A stretch of 36,183 nucleotides of DNA, from the IMG/VR virus record IMGVR_UViG_3300043436_002769, positions 1-36,183 of that record. One strand, given 5' to 3'. Position 1 is the stretch's first letter, and each line of letters begins with the position of its first letter. Position numbers and translations under genes: made by a program. This document shows, piece after piece, positions 1-6,513 of the stretch. The stretch comes from a virus. Under the pieces are notes generated by a model that did no database searches, was not told where the DNA came from, and saw only the letters and a program-made list of their open reading frames with translations.

Positions 1-127
1 GCGCCTCGAGGTGCAGCGTGTGCGTGTGCGTGACGGTCGCGTCGACCTGCGTCCGATCGCCGTAGAGCTTGGGAAGTAGCCTCGAGGCCGTCCATTTCTT
101 CGCGTCGATCGCCACGCGGGCGACGTC
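1..127. repeat. Terminal direct repeat, left copy (circular-contig overlap)
   Basis: These bases are identical to 36057-36183 at the other end. The length of exactly 127 equals a common maximum assembly k-mer, and the small terminase gene reads through the junction in frame. The repeat is therefore best explained as the overlap left when a circular molecule (or circularly permuted headful-packaged phage DNA) is assembled, rather than as a biological terminal repeat. Confidence 0.9.
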
Positions 128-379
128 GGCCGGGATCTCGCCCCGCACGGCCTGCTCGGCCAGGTCGTCGATCCGCTCGGCGTGCGCCAAGGCCCGCGAC
201 TGTATCGCGCGCGTGTAGTCCTCCTGGAAGGAGGCGTCCTCTGACAGCCATCTCCACGTCGTCGAGTGGTTTGGCATGTCGTCTTCGCGGCAGATGCTGG
301 ACAGAGACCGGCCTTCTGAGATGCGGGAGCAGATTTCCTTTAAGAGCTCCGGCGTCTTTTTGGTGGGCCGTCCGGTCAT
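1..379 (-). CDS. terS: Terminase small subunit, N-terminal part (gene wraps to 35728-36183)
   Basis: This is the 5' part of the DNA-recognition subunit of the packaging motor. It starts at the ATG at 379 (MTGRPTKKTPELL...) and stays open to base 1. Reading on through the terminal overlap it continues in frame to the stop at 35728, giving about 235 residues in total. Residues about 10-50 form a helix-turn-helix-like segment (SEGRSLSSIC, then MPNHSTTWRWL) typical of Sf6/P22-type small terminases, which bind the pac site. The start overlaps the stop of the upstream 89-aa gene as ATGA, and the stop overlaps the large terminase start the same way. The assignment rests on the HTH motif plus position directly before the large terminase. 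Confidence 0.85.
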   Translation of the reverse strand, partial: MTGRPTKKTPELLKEICSRISEGRSLSSICREDDMPNHSTTWRWLSEDASFQEDYTRAIQSRALAHAERIDDLAEQAVRGEIPADVARVAIDAKKWTASRLLPKLYGDRTQVDATVTHTHTLHLEA

Positions 380-645
380 GGCATTGGATCTCCGTGCATG
401 GCTTGGCGGTATTCGTCCAGGCTGACGACGTCTTGTCGTCTGAGGCGCTCGAGGCGATCTTGTCGCAGTGCGTGGACGATCGTGTCGAGCAGCTCTTTTG
501 CCCAGGCGGTCGTATCTTCATCCCACGCCGTGCCGCTGTTTTCAAGCGCGCTGAGGCTGGCCTGGCATTCCTTGGCTATCTCATCCCACACCTGGGCGCA
601 CAAGGCGTCTGCGGCTGCGGGATCGGCGTCAGAAGGGTATGTCAT
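376..645 (-). CDS. Hypothetical protein, 89 aa, upstream of small terminase
   Basis: An acidic, mostly helical 89-residue protein (MTYPSDADPAAAD...) with no motif I recognise. Its start lies 17 nt inside the 3' end of the preceding gene, so the two are read in overlapping frames. Its stop overlaps the small terminase start as ATGA. I see no strong Shine-Dalgarno sequence before the ATG, so translation may depend on coupling to the upstream gene. The position suggests a role in packaging or in the switch from replication to packaging, but this is only inference. Confidence 0.7.
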   Translation of the reverse strand: MTYPSDADPAAADALCAQVWDEIAKECQASLSALENSGTAWDEDTTAWAKELLDTIVHALRQDRLERLRRQDVVSLDEYRQAMHGDPMP

Positions 646-1201
646 CGTCTAGGTCCGCGAATGCTGACTTGGAGGAGCGTTGAACGGTCGCGCCTGGGAA
701 CGCGGCTTTGGTTGCCTCGGCGAATGCGGCGGGTTGCCACTGGGACCAGGCCAGGAGGAGCTCGGGCAGCGTGACGACCGTGTCGGGATGCTTGGAGTGT
801 CGCGCGGCTGCGTCGTGGTCTGCTGGGTCGAGGACCACTGTGTAGGGTTTGCCTTCCCAGGTTGTGGACCAGGTGTTGGGCGGGTTTGGTTTGTGGCCGG
901 CTTCTGTCGCGGCTTTGTCCAGGGCTTGCCATCCGCGGTGTAGGACTTGGGCGCGGTGCAGGACTGTGTCCACGTCTCCGTGTCGGATGGCCTCGTCGAG
1001 TTTCTGGGCGGCCGATCCGAATTTATGGGCCAGGTCGAATGGGACGAGGCGCGGCAGTCTGTTGCATCCCCACTTGGCTTCCATGTCTGCTGCCATCTTG
1101 TCGAGTGGTGCGAGCGTTGCGGCCATGTCTCGTCCGCGCGTCCAGGCCTCGTTGTTGAGATGTGCCTGGTCTGAGGTTGAGAGGCGTTTCACCTGGCTCA
1201 T
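629..1201 (-). CDS. Hypothetical protein with SSB-like DDDIPF C-terminal tip, 190 aa
   Basis: A 190-residue, largely helical protein with no recognised domain. Its last residues are DLDDDIPF, which matches the acidic tip of bacterial single-stranded DNA-binding proteins; that tip recruits replication and repair partners. No OB-fold is evident, so this is not an obvious SSB. The start at 1201 has AGGA eight bases upstream and overlaps, as ATGA, the stop of a possible repeat ORF. The gene lies directly downstream of the candidate replication origin and the primase-helicase. A role as an adaptor that docks on host proteins binding SSB tips is inference. Confidence 0.75.
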   Translation of the reverse strand: MSQVKRLSTSDQAHLNNEAWTRGRDMAATLAPLDKMAADMEAKWGCNRLPRLVPFDLAHKFGSAAQKLDEAIRHGDVDTVLHRAQVLHRGWQALDKAATEAGHKPNPPNTWSTTWEGKPYTVVLDPADHDAAARHSKHPDTVVTLPELLLAWSQWQPAAFAEATKAAFPGATVQRSSKSAFADLDDDIPF

Positions 1202-1359
1202 GGTTCAGATCCTGTTTTGTCACGCTCGTGACCGTGACACCGTGACACCCTTAAGGGTGTTGTCACGTTTGTCACGGTCCTCGCCTGCGTCGCTGTCACG
1301 TTTGTCACGCTTGTCACGCCTCTTGTCACGCTCAATGTCACGCCCTTTGTCACGGTCAA
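1198..1359 (-). CDS. Possible small ORF encoding Val-Thr repeats (overlaps the repeat array)
   Basis: This frame reads the GTGACA repeats as Val-Thr dipeptides (VTKGVT, SVTRGVT, SVTNVT). A TTG at 1359 overlaps the primase-helicase stop as TTGA and has AGAAAGG five bases upstream, giving about 52 residues. An earlier in-frame GTG lies at 1389. The stop at 1198 overlaps the next start as ATGA, which is the junction style used throughout this genome. Most forward repeats are spaced by multiples of three, which keeps them in frame. It may be a translated linker that couples expression across the origin-like DNA, or not a gene at all. No family is recognised. Confidence 0.35.
   Translation of the reverse strand: MTVTKGVTLSVTRGVTSVTNVTATQARTVTNVTTPLRVSRCHGHERDKTGSEP
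1218..1354. repeat. TGTCACG repeat array with central palindrome, candidate replication origin
   Basis: Nine copies of TGTCACG start at 1218, 1261, 1270, 1294, 1303, 1312, 1324, 1336 and 1348. Two inverted copies (CGTGACA) start at 1233 and 1241, with a near copy at 1227. Orientation flips around a perfect 16-bp palindrome, ACACCCTTAAGGGTGT, at 1245-1260. Spacing is 9, 12 or 24 bp in the right-hand block. Short iterated motifs beside a replication initiator or helicase gene are typical of phage and plasmid origins, and this array sits immediately downstream of the primase-helicase. A regulator-binding array is the alternative. Confidence 0.6.
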
Positions 1360-3527
1360 AACGGCCTTTCTGAGCTGTCTGTCACCCACCAGATCTCGCC
1401 CTGGTTGGTGGCCAGGTTGCGGTCCTTGAGGGTCTGCTTGGCGCGCTTGAAGGCTTGTCGCTTGCCGTCACCGTCCGCGGTGGTCTCCTGGTAGAAGTAG
1501 GTTCTCCAGGTGCTTTCCTTCACGCACCGTGCTGCGAATGGGATGTGGTTGGAGCTCACCTGCTCGCCGTGGTTGGCGATTGCCTTGCGCAGGGACGACA
1601 GGGCGTCGGCCGTGTTGCCGGTGAGCTTGGCTGGCTTGGAGGTGGTGGGCATTGGTCCGTTGAGAGGCTCCAGGGCCAGGGATGTGGCGTCTGGATCCAG
1701 GCTGGACAGCTGGACCGTGACCATGCGGTAGCCGATCTCGATGCCGTCCTCGCCGTCCTTCTGCTTAGTCACCTTGAGCTTGCCGATGCGCTCCGGGCTG
1801 TCTTCGTCCGAGATCTTGGTGACCTCGAGCTCGGCGTCGACCGCGCCCAGGAGCGAGCTGTGGCCGCGCTGTCCTTTGGCCTCGTCCTTGCCTGAGTGGT
1901 GGACGATGAGGATTGCGCAGCTGAGTGCGTCTTGTAGCGCCCCGACGATGGAGATGAAGGCGCCCATGTCTTCTGAGCTGTTCTCGTTGCCGCCGGCGAA
2001 GGCGCGGGCCAGCGTGTCGACGACCAGGAGCTTGGGCGTCAGGCCTTTGTCCTTGATGGCTTGGATCAGGGCCTCGGCGTCTTCCATGGTCGATCGCAGG
2101 TTCAGCTGCGCCTTCACGAAGGCGATGGGCGTGCTGTCGGGCAGGTTGTGGTGCTGCCGGCAGGCGTCCCAGCGCCTCTTCAGGCCTGCGCCCCCTTCGC
2201 CGGCCAGGTAGACGACGTCTCCCTGGTTGGTAGAACGGGCGAAGGCGTCTGTGCCGTTGGCGATCGCGCTGGCCAGGTACAGGGCGCAGAAGGACTTGTA
2301 GCTGCCTGGCTTGCCGTACAGGGCGCCGAAACCCTTGGCGGGCAGCAGCTGGTCTATGAGCCAGGTGATGGGCTCGTCCTTGAGCTCCTGGGCCATGATC
2401 AGGTGGATGCGCGGCTTTGGTTCTGCCGGGCTTGTGACGACCTCCGTGCTGGCCCTGGGCGCCGGCTGGTGCTTGGCGTTGATCTGCTCTGCGATCGTGG
2501 GCTCGGGCGGCCTGATGGCCCTCAGGGCGGCCTTGCGGTCTCCGTTGTGGCTGAAGGTGGCGTACAGGTCGAAGGGGTCCGTGAGCTTGCTCGAGAGCGG
2601 GTCTTCGATGCCGTGATGGGAAAAGACGCACCAGTGGCCGTAGGCGCCCTTGAAGACCACGACGCCGGCCGTGCCTGAGGTCGAGCCTGGCCTGATGTAC
2701 CGATAGGCCTCGCCACCAGGGCCGTGCGGGTCGCAGTATACGAACTTGTAGCCCTGCCCTTCCAGGGTGCTGCGTACCCAGGCCAGGTCGTGGGCATTGT
2801 TGAAGGCGTCGATCGCGCTGGGCGGATCGCCCGGCATCAGGGCCGTGGTCGGCGTGGCGGTCGAGATGTGCTGCTCGACGGCCTGGCGCTGCTTGCGCTC
2901 CTTGTGCCAGGCGACGGCCTTGGCCACGTCCATGGCAGGACCGTCGTGCCGGTGGCTCTTGAAGGCGCTGACGGCCTCCTGCGTGCCGACGCGGGGCATG
3001 TACCAGGGTTGAGACCAGCGCCTGTTCTCCGGCACGTCGGTGATGAAGACGCCGCGCGCGTGCAGCTGGTCGACGAGGTAGGTCACGACCGCGTCGAGCT
3101 CTGCCGGCGACTTCATGCGTGCCGGGATGAGGATGCGGTACTTCCAGAGGTTGTTCGTCGGGTCGAAGGAGTGCGTCGTGTGGGCGAAGAAGCCCACGCC
3201 GATGTCCTGCATGGCGGCGATCGCGTCGGGCAGTGGCGGTGCGCCTGGCTGGATCTCGCCTGTCTCGGGGTCGAAGCTGCTGTCCCCGTCGATGATGCAC
3301 AGGTCGGCTTCTTTGAGGTTCTCGTCGGCGCGGCGCGGTTCGACCAGGTCGCCGCCTCTGACGTAGTAGCTGCCGTCCTTTTGTCCGACCTTGGGTACGG
3401 ACAGGCGCCGGCAGAATTGATCCCAGGGAATATCTTTGACGGACAGCGAAACGTCGGTGCGTCCGTTGGCTGCCAGAGCGATTTTCAGTCTGGCATTTTC
3501 GTCAGTTGTTGTTATATCTTGAGACAT
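1356..3527 (-). CDS. Primase-polymerase-like / RepA-type helicase fusion protein
   Basis: A 723-residue replication protein. The N-terminal third resembles archaeo-eukaryotic primase-like domains: LCIIDGDSS (acidic residues near 80 and 82) is followed by HTTHS near 116-120 and a basic WKYRILIPAR strand. The C-terminal half is a RecA-fold ATPase of the RepA hexameric helicase type, with Walker A GKPGSYKS at about 405-412, Walker B LLVVDTLAR near 500-508 and IVHHSGK near 541-547. It probably primes and unwinds phage DNA. It precedes the TGTCACG array, which it may bind. No phage DNA polymerase gene is present, so a host polymerase is presumably used. AGGA lies 11 bases before the ATG. Confidence 0.85.
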   Translation of the reverse strand: MSQDITTTDENARLKIALAANGRTDVSLSVKDIPWDQFCRRLSVPKVGQKDGSYYVRGGDLVEPRRADENLKEADLCIIDGDSSFDPETGEIQPGAPPLPDAIAAMQDIGVGFFAHTTHSFDPTNNLWKYRILIPARMKSPAELDAVVTYLVDQLHARGVFITDVPENRRWSQPWYMPRVGTQEAVSAFKSHRHDGPAMDVAKAVAWHKERKQRQAVEQHISTATPTTALMPGDPPSAIDAFNNAHDLAWVRSTLEGQGYKFVYCDPHGPGGEAYRYIRPGSTSGTAGVVVFKGAYGHWCVFSHHGIEDPLSSKLTDPFDLYATFSHNGDRKAALRAIRPPEPTIAEQINAKHQPAPRASTEVVTSPAEPKPRIHLIMAQELKDEPITWLIDQLLPAKGFGALYGKPGSYKSFCALYLASAIANGTDAFARSTNQGDVVYLAGEGGAGLKRRWDACRQHHNLPDSTPIAFVKAQLNLRSTMEDAEALIQAIKDKGLTPKLLVVDTLARAFAGGNENSSEDMGAFISIVGALQDALSCAILIVHHSGKDEAKGQRGHSSLLGAVDAELEVTKISDEDSPERIGKLKVTKQKDGEDGIEIGYRMVTVQLSSLDPDATSLALEPLNGPMPTTSKPAKLTGNTADALSSLRKAIANHGEQVSSNHIPFAARCVKESTWRTYFYQETTADGDGKRQAFKRAKQTLKDRNLATNQGEIWWVTDSSERPF

Positions 3528-3565
3528 GCCGCGTGGGTTCCTGCTTCGCGGTGGTTGCCAGACTT

Positions 3566-3596
3566 GCGGCGCCGGTCTTGCGTGAACCGGCGCCGC
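3566..3596. other. Strong hairpin between SSB-like and primase-helicase genes
   Basis: GCGGCGCCGGT at 3566-3576 pairs perfectly with ACCGGCGCCGC at 3586-3596, giving an 11-bp GC-rich stem with a 9-base loop. It fills the gap between two leftward genes. No U-run follows on the transcribed strand, so it does not look like a classical terminator. It may slow transcription, be an RNA processing site, or set the ratio of SSB to helicase. Confidence 0.6.
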
Positions 3597-3611
3597 ATAT
3601 CGTTTGAAGGA

Positions 3612-4232
3612 TCAGAACTCGTCAAGCTCTTCCTTCGCGGGGGCCTTGGCGGCGGCCTTCGGAGCTGGTTGCGGTGCGGCCGGTGCGGCCTCTTCCTTCA
3701 TCTCAGACGGCGGTGTCACCCAGCTGGTGATGGACCACTTGGGGGCCTTGAAGCGCAGCTCGCCCTCGGGCGTTTTGATCTTCACGACCTCGGTGCCTTC
3801 GATCGTCACCACCGGCACCTTGCCTTGGTTGGCGGGCGCCTGCTCGATGAACTGGTCGTGCAGCGTGTCCACTGCGCGCAGGACGGTCTTGCTGGTGGGC
3901 GTGAACTCGCGCAGGCCGTGCTCCTTGAGGAAGATCTTGATGCGCGCCGCCTGCTTGTAGTCGTTGCCGGGCTTGGCCGGGAAGCGTTCGCCCGCCTTCA
4001 CCATCACCGCGTGATAGTTGGGCGAGAAGGTGATCCAGCCCATCTCGATGTCGTCCAGGGCCATGATGACCTTCACGGGGAAGGAGATCTCGACCTCGTT
4101 CTTTTCCCATGTGCCATCGCCGGCGGGCTCGCGGTTTACGGCCAGCATGTCGCCCGACTTCGCGTCGAACTTCACCACCGGCAGGAACTTGCTGCCGCTT
4201 GCGTTTGTTTCGGTGTTAAATCCCAATGCCAT
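3612..4232 (-). CDS. Single-stranded DNA-binding-like protein, 206 aa
   Basis: I place the start at the ATG at 4232 (MALGFNTET...) because AAGGA lies about eight bases upstream. A second ATG at 4238 is too close to that site, and the longer reading upstream runs into the preceding gene. The first ~165 residues are beta-rich and could form an OB-like fold. They are followed by an Ala/Pro/Lys linker and the acidic-aromatic tail EELDEF. This layout (core, flexible linker, acidic tail ending in Phe) is that of phage SSBs such as T7 gp2.5. It sits between the RuvC-like nuclease and the primase-helicase, which fits a replication-recombination role. No clear family signature was recognised, so the call rests on architecture and context. 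Confidence 0.6.
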   Translation of the reverse strand: MALGFNTETNASGSKFLPVVKFDAKSGDMLAVNREPAGDGTWEKNEVEISFPVKVIMALDDIEMGWITFSPNYHAVMVKAGERFPAKPGNDYKQAARIKIFLKEHGLREFTPTSKTVLRAVDTLHDQFIEQAPANQGKVPVVTIEGTEVVKIKTPEGELRFKAPKWSITSWVTPPSEMKEEAAPAAPQPAPKAAAKAPAKEELDEF

Positions 4233-4282
4233 TGTCATAGTCCTTTGTCTTGATGCCGCTGAACCCCGCGGCCGGGATGTCG

Positions 4283-4768
4283 TTAGCGCGAGGCGCCCCA
4301 ATAGGCCATGAGTGCCGCATCTGCGCGGCCGTCGTCTTTCTTTCGCGCGAATAGGTGTGCGTATGCCGGGAAGAGCTCGGCCGCGCGTTGGCGGCTCCCG
4401 TCTTTCCCGTCGCGCACGTTGAGATCCTTCTGCCAGCGTTGCGGCGTGACGTACTGCATGGGCATGCGCAGTGCGGACACGACGCCTTCCACCATGCCCA
4501 CGCCCCGGCCGAATTGGAATGTGCTGCTGACCCCCTGGCCAGGCATTGCGCCCACGCGCTCCAGCACGACCAGCGTGATGGGCGGCGTGCTGAGGCTCAC
4601 TTGGGCGCGGCCGATGGTCGTGGCCAGGAGGGCCGGCGAGATCTCGCGCTTGGCTTTGCCGCTGCGTTGCACCTCGACGGTCGGCATGTCGATGATCTCG
4701 AGCGTGCCGGCCGTCGTGTCGAAGAACGCAAGAGCGCCTGACGCGCCTGGGTCGATCGCGAGGATCAT
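4283..4768 (-). CDS. RuvC-like Holliday junction resolvase, 161 aa
   Basis: The protein opens with MILAIDPGASGALAF, the first RuvC/RNase H-fold strand with catalytic Asp6. VVLERVG follows with Glu70, and then DDGRADAALMAYWG carries the terminal acidic residues near 146-150. This set matches crossover-junction endodeoxyribonucleases, which cut branched DNA made during recombination-dependent replication and before packaging. The start at 4768 overlaps the previous stop as ATGA; the longer frame upstream is the shadow of two other genes. Length fits RuvC (about 160-170 aa). Confidence in the fold is high, and the substrate is inferred. Confidence 0.88.
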   Translation of the reverse strand: MILAIDPGASGALAFFDTTAGTLEIIDMPTVEVQRSGKAKREISPALLATTIGRAQVSLSTPPITLVVLERVGAMPGQGVSSTFQFGRGVGMVEGVVSALRMPMQYVTPQRWQKDLNVRDGKDGSRQRAAELFPAYAHLFARKKDDGRADAALMAYWGASR

Positions 4769-4989
4769 TGTTCTTCGTACCTCGGCAGCTCGGGCAGCGC
4801 GGCCCAGTGTGTCCACCACTTGGCCGACGTCGTCGGAATGCCAGGCGAGACGATGATCACGTCTCCCTTGCTGTCCAGCTCTGCGTGGCCGATCTTGCAG
4901 GAGCGGTCGATCAGATCCGCCACGAAGATGCGTTCTTCCAAGGGCGCCGTCTCGATCGGGCGCCAGATGATGGTGCTGGTGAGGATCAC
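4765..4989 (-). CDS. DUF551-like small protein, 74 aa
   Basis: The start is a GTG at 4989 that overlaps the upstream stop as GTGA. Residues IIWRPIETAPLEERIFVAD match the N-terminal WrPIeTAP signature of DUF551, a small family common in phages with no known biochemical role. The usual closing WmPLPxxP is altered here to HWAALPELP. It follows a second DUF551 gene, so the pair looks like a tandem duplication that has diverged. Its stop overlaps the RuvC-like start as ATGA. Confidence 0.75.
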   Translation of the reverse strand: MILTSTIIWRPIETAPLEERIFVADLIDRSCKIGHAELDSKGDVIIVSPGIPTTSAKWWTHWAALPELPRYEEQ

Positions 4990-5159
4990 TTCGGCGCCTC
5001 CGGCAGTGGCATCCAGTGCGTGGGCTTGAGCGTGTGATCGCCGTTGCTCCAGCTGAGGCTGAGGACGTTCCAGTAGGCGACGTCGGCAAAGCCGGCCTTG
5101 TCCCATACGAGCACTTCGGTGCCGTCTACGGGCGCGGTTCCGATCGGGCGCCAGGTCAT
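4986..5159 (-). CDS. DUF551 family protein, 57 aa
   Basis: A compact DUF551 protein: it starts MTWRPIGTAPVDGTEVLVWD and ends HWMPLPEAPK, both ends matching the family pattern. The function is unknown; members often lie among phage accessory or replication genes. The start at 5159 overlaps the stop of the HTH gene as ATGA, and its own stop overlaps the next gene as GTGA. A much longer reading in this frame (to 5426) crosses the HTH gene and the operator and is not supported. Confidence 0.8.
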   Translation of the reverse strand: MTWRPIGTAPVDGTEVLVWDKAGFADVAYWNVLSLSWSNGDHTLKPTHWMPLPEAPK

Positions 5160-5377
5160 GCTTTCTTGCCCTTTGCGATCTTGAGCGTCAGCCCGAGGAC
5201 GTTGCAGTAGCGCAGCGCGGCCCTGAGGCTCACGTCGGTTCCTCTCGCCGCGGCGTACCAGTAGGTGGAATGAGAAAGGCCTGCCCTTTTGCATAGGTCT
5301 CTCTGCGTTATGCCCAAGGCCGTGCGCCGCTCCTCGAGAGCGGCGAACAGCTGCTGGGGGTTGTCGATGCTTGGCAT
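5156..5377 (-). CDS. Small XRE-family HTH regulator (Cro-like), 73 aa
   Basis: A 73-residue protein that is almost entirely one helix-turn-helix domain: LEERRTALGITQRDLCKRAGLSHSTYWY carries the recognition helix. It ends in a basic KIAKGKKA tail. This size and fold are typical of Cro-like repressors or other small phage regulators. An operator copy (5410-5426) lies 33 bp upstream of its start, so it may control itself and the genes below it. It could be the protein that binds all four copies of that operator, competing with the larger repressor at 6633-7061; this is inference. Confidence 0.82.
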   Translation of the reverse strand: MPSIDNPQQLFAALEERRTALGITQRDLCKRAGLSHSTYWYAAARGTDVSLRAALRYCNVLGLTLKIAKGKKA

Positions 5378-5409
5378 GGGATGTCCTTCTTTCCCAAGAC
5401 ATAACCGCC

Positions 5410-5426
5410 TTGCGTTTTAGGCGCAA
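5410..5426. promoter_or_regulatory. Operator copy 3 (TTGCG-N7-CGCAA) with overlapping leftward promoter
   Basis: TTGCGTTTTAGGCGCAA is a perfect inverted repeat, and its arms extend to CCTTGCG/CGCAAGG. On the minus strand it supplies TTGCGC as a possible -35, followed after 17 bases by the weak -10-like TATGTC, upstream of the HTH gene at 5377. The same 17-bp pattern occurs at 9725, 9802 and 34314. Together with the 33 bp between operator and gene, this accounts for the gap between the exonuclease gene and the HTH gene. Confidence 0.7.
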
Positions 5427-5445
5427 GGGGTTCGCGATGGAAATG

Positions 5446-6252
5446 TTACTCGGCGTAGGGCTCGACTTGAGCCCAAGCGGGGACGGAGATCTCGGCGATC
5501 GTGTCCGAGTAGAAGGCGGGCGCCGTGTCGGCTTGCTCCAGGGCGACGCGATAGGCGCGCGCTGCGCGTTCCATCAGCAGGCGCCCAGACTGCAGGCTGC
5601 GTGCGTCCAGGGTGTAGACGCCCACCGCGTAGGGGGCCTCGCTCTCGACCGCGATGAAGACGAAGCGGTCCAGATCCCAGCCCACGATCTCGCGGAAGCC
5701 GGCCGCGTAGTGCGCCGCCTGGACGTGATATTGGAAGCTTGCGATCTGCTTGGCGAAACCGTCTGGGCTGGCGTCGCTGCAGGTCTTGATGTCGAAGATC
5801 GCGCTGCCGGTCATGTAGTCGCAGCGCGCTTTGCATGGCAGGCCGTACTGATCCCAGAAGAGGCTGACTTCGGGATTGCCGTCGCGCAGGCCTTCGATCG
5901 CCACGGGATGCTTGCGCACTGAGGCGGCGATGGACGAGGCTTTCTCGTAGGCTGTCTCGTCGACGATGATCTTGCCGGCGTGTTCCTGTTCGAACTCTTC
6001 CGCGGCCTTCTTGCCCACCGTCGTGCGCCGATCGAACTTCGGCATGACTGCGAACTCGTCCTTGAACGTGTCGGGCTCGAGGATCATCGCGTGCGTGAGC
6101 GTACCCAGGCGCATTGCGGCGGTGGGTTCCCGCGGCGTGCTCTTCGACGAGATGTAGTGCGCCGGCGAACGCAGCAGAAGCTTGGCGCCTGACGCGCTCA
6201 GAGCTTCGACCGCGTGATAGTCACTTGCGGGCATTCCGACGTGGGATGGCAT
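5446..6252 (-). CDS. RecE-like PDDEXK exonuclease, 268 aa
   Basis: The start at 6252 (MPSHVGMPASDYH...) has AGAGGA eight bases upstream. The sequence follows the exonuclease VIII/RecE C-terminal type (DUF3799-like): LGTLTHAMILEP with His54, KARCDYM with Asp145, FDIKT giving the D-x-K pair at 154/156, and a final QAAHY motif near 178-182. Such enzymes resect double-stranded DNA ends to make 3' tails for annealing. No RecT/Beta-like annealing protein is recognisable next to it; the SSB-like protein may substitute. It lies in the replication-recombination operon with the RuvC-like nuclease. Confidence 0.85.
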   Translation of the reverse strand: MPSHVGMPASDYHAVEALSASGAKLLLRSPAHYISSKSTPREPTAAMRLGTLTHAMILEPDTFKDEFAVMPKFDRRTTVGKKAAEEFEQEHAGKIIVDETAYEKASSIAASVRKHPVAIEGLRDGNPEVSLFWDQYGLPCKARCDYMTGSAIFDIKTCSDASPDGFAKQIASFQYHVQAAHYAAGFREIVGWDLDRFVFIAVESEAPYAVGVYTLDARSLQSGRLLMERAARAYRVALEQADTAPAFYSDTIAEISVPAWAQVEPYAE

Positions 6253-6349
6253 TTTCTCTTTCCTCTCTAGCCATGTGCAGCAGAGCGGCCAGGAGTATCC
6301 CGGCGGCAGTGCCAACAAACATTCCAATCACGAAGCAGAGCCAATTCAC
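6221..6349 (-). CDS. Small single-pass membrane protein, 42 aa
   Basis: A GTG at 6349 overlaps the stop of the HTH_17 gene as GTGA. The product is NWLCFVIGMFVGTAAGILLAALLHM followed by a charged tail ending RRNARK (the longest run shown is split by the membrane span, residues about 3-25). It looks like one membrane helix with small-residue GxxxG-type spacing and a positively charged C-terminus, which would remain in the cytoplasm. The 3' end overlaps the exonuclease start. No family is recognised. The function could be membrane tethering or host interference, but nothing in the sequence decides this. Confidence 0.55.
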   Translation of the reverse strand: MNWLCFVIGMFVGTAAGILLAALLHMAREERENAIPRRNARK

Positions 6350-6513
6350 TTCTTGCCTTCCACCATTGCCTGGATGTCGTTCTTACGAATGAGGATCCGG
6401 CGACCGATGCGAAGAGCGGGAAAGAGCCCGGCTTCGATGTAGCTATAGAGGCTTCGCTTACTGATGCCAAGTAGCTTTGACGCTGCTGCGACAGAAATAA
6501 AAAGGGTTTCCAT
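6346..6513 (-). CDS. HTH_17 / excisionase-like DNA-binding protein, 55 aa
   Basis: A 55-residue protein, METLFISVAAASKLLGISKR and onward through LRIGRRILIRKNDIQAMVEG. This is the winged-helix 'helix_turn_helix, Mlr-like/excisionase' pattern: an N-terminal HTH, then a GRR-x-LIRKND wing. It is the first leftward gene of the control region facing the CI-like repressor, so it may act as excisionase, Cox-type regulator or activator. There is no clear Shine-Dalgarno sequence before its ATG. It is too short for most gene finders, and a shadow frame covers it. Confidence 0.82.
   Translation of the reverse strand: METLFISVAAASKLLGISKRSLYSYIEAGLFPALRIGRRILIRKNDIQAMVEGKK

Noticed and set aside
1218-1354. 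CRISPR array
   Set aside because: Repeats are only 7 bp, occur in both orientations and have 2-17 bp spacers.
1765-3300. Second minus-strand frame of 511 codons
   Set aside because: A shifted frame of the primase-helicase; extreme Arg/Pro/Gln composition and no motif.
3612-4232. RecT/Beta-type annealing protein
   Set aside because: Size could fit, but the C-terminal linker plus acidic Phe-ended tail is an SSB feature and no RecT motif is visible.
2724-4253. Long plus-strand reading frame of 509 codons
   Set aside because: It lies opposite the primase-helicase and SSB-like genes, whose domain motifs are clear, and has the Arg/Val-rich composition typical of antisense frames in GC-rich DNA.
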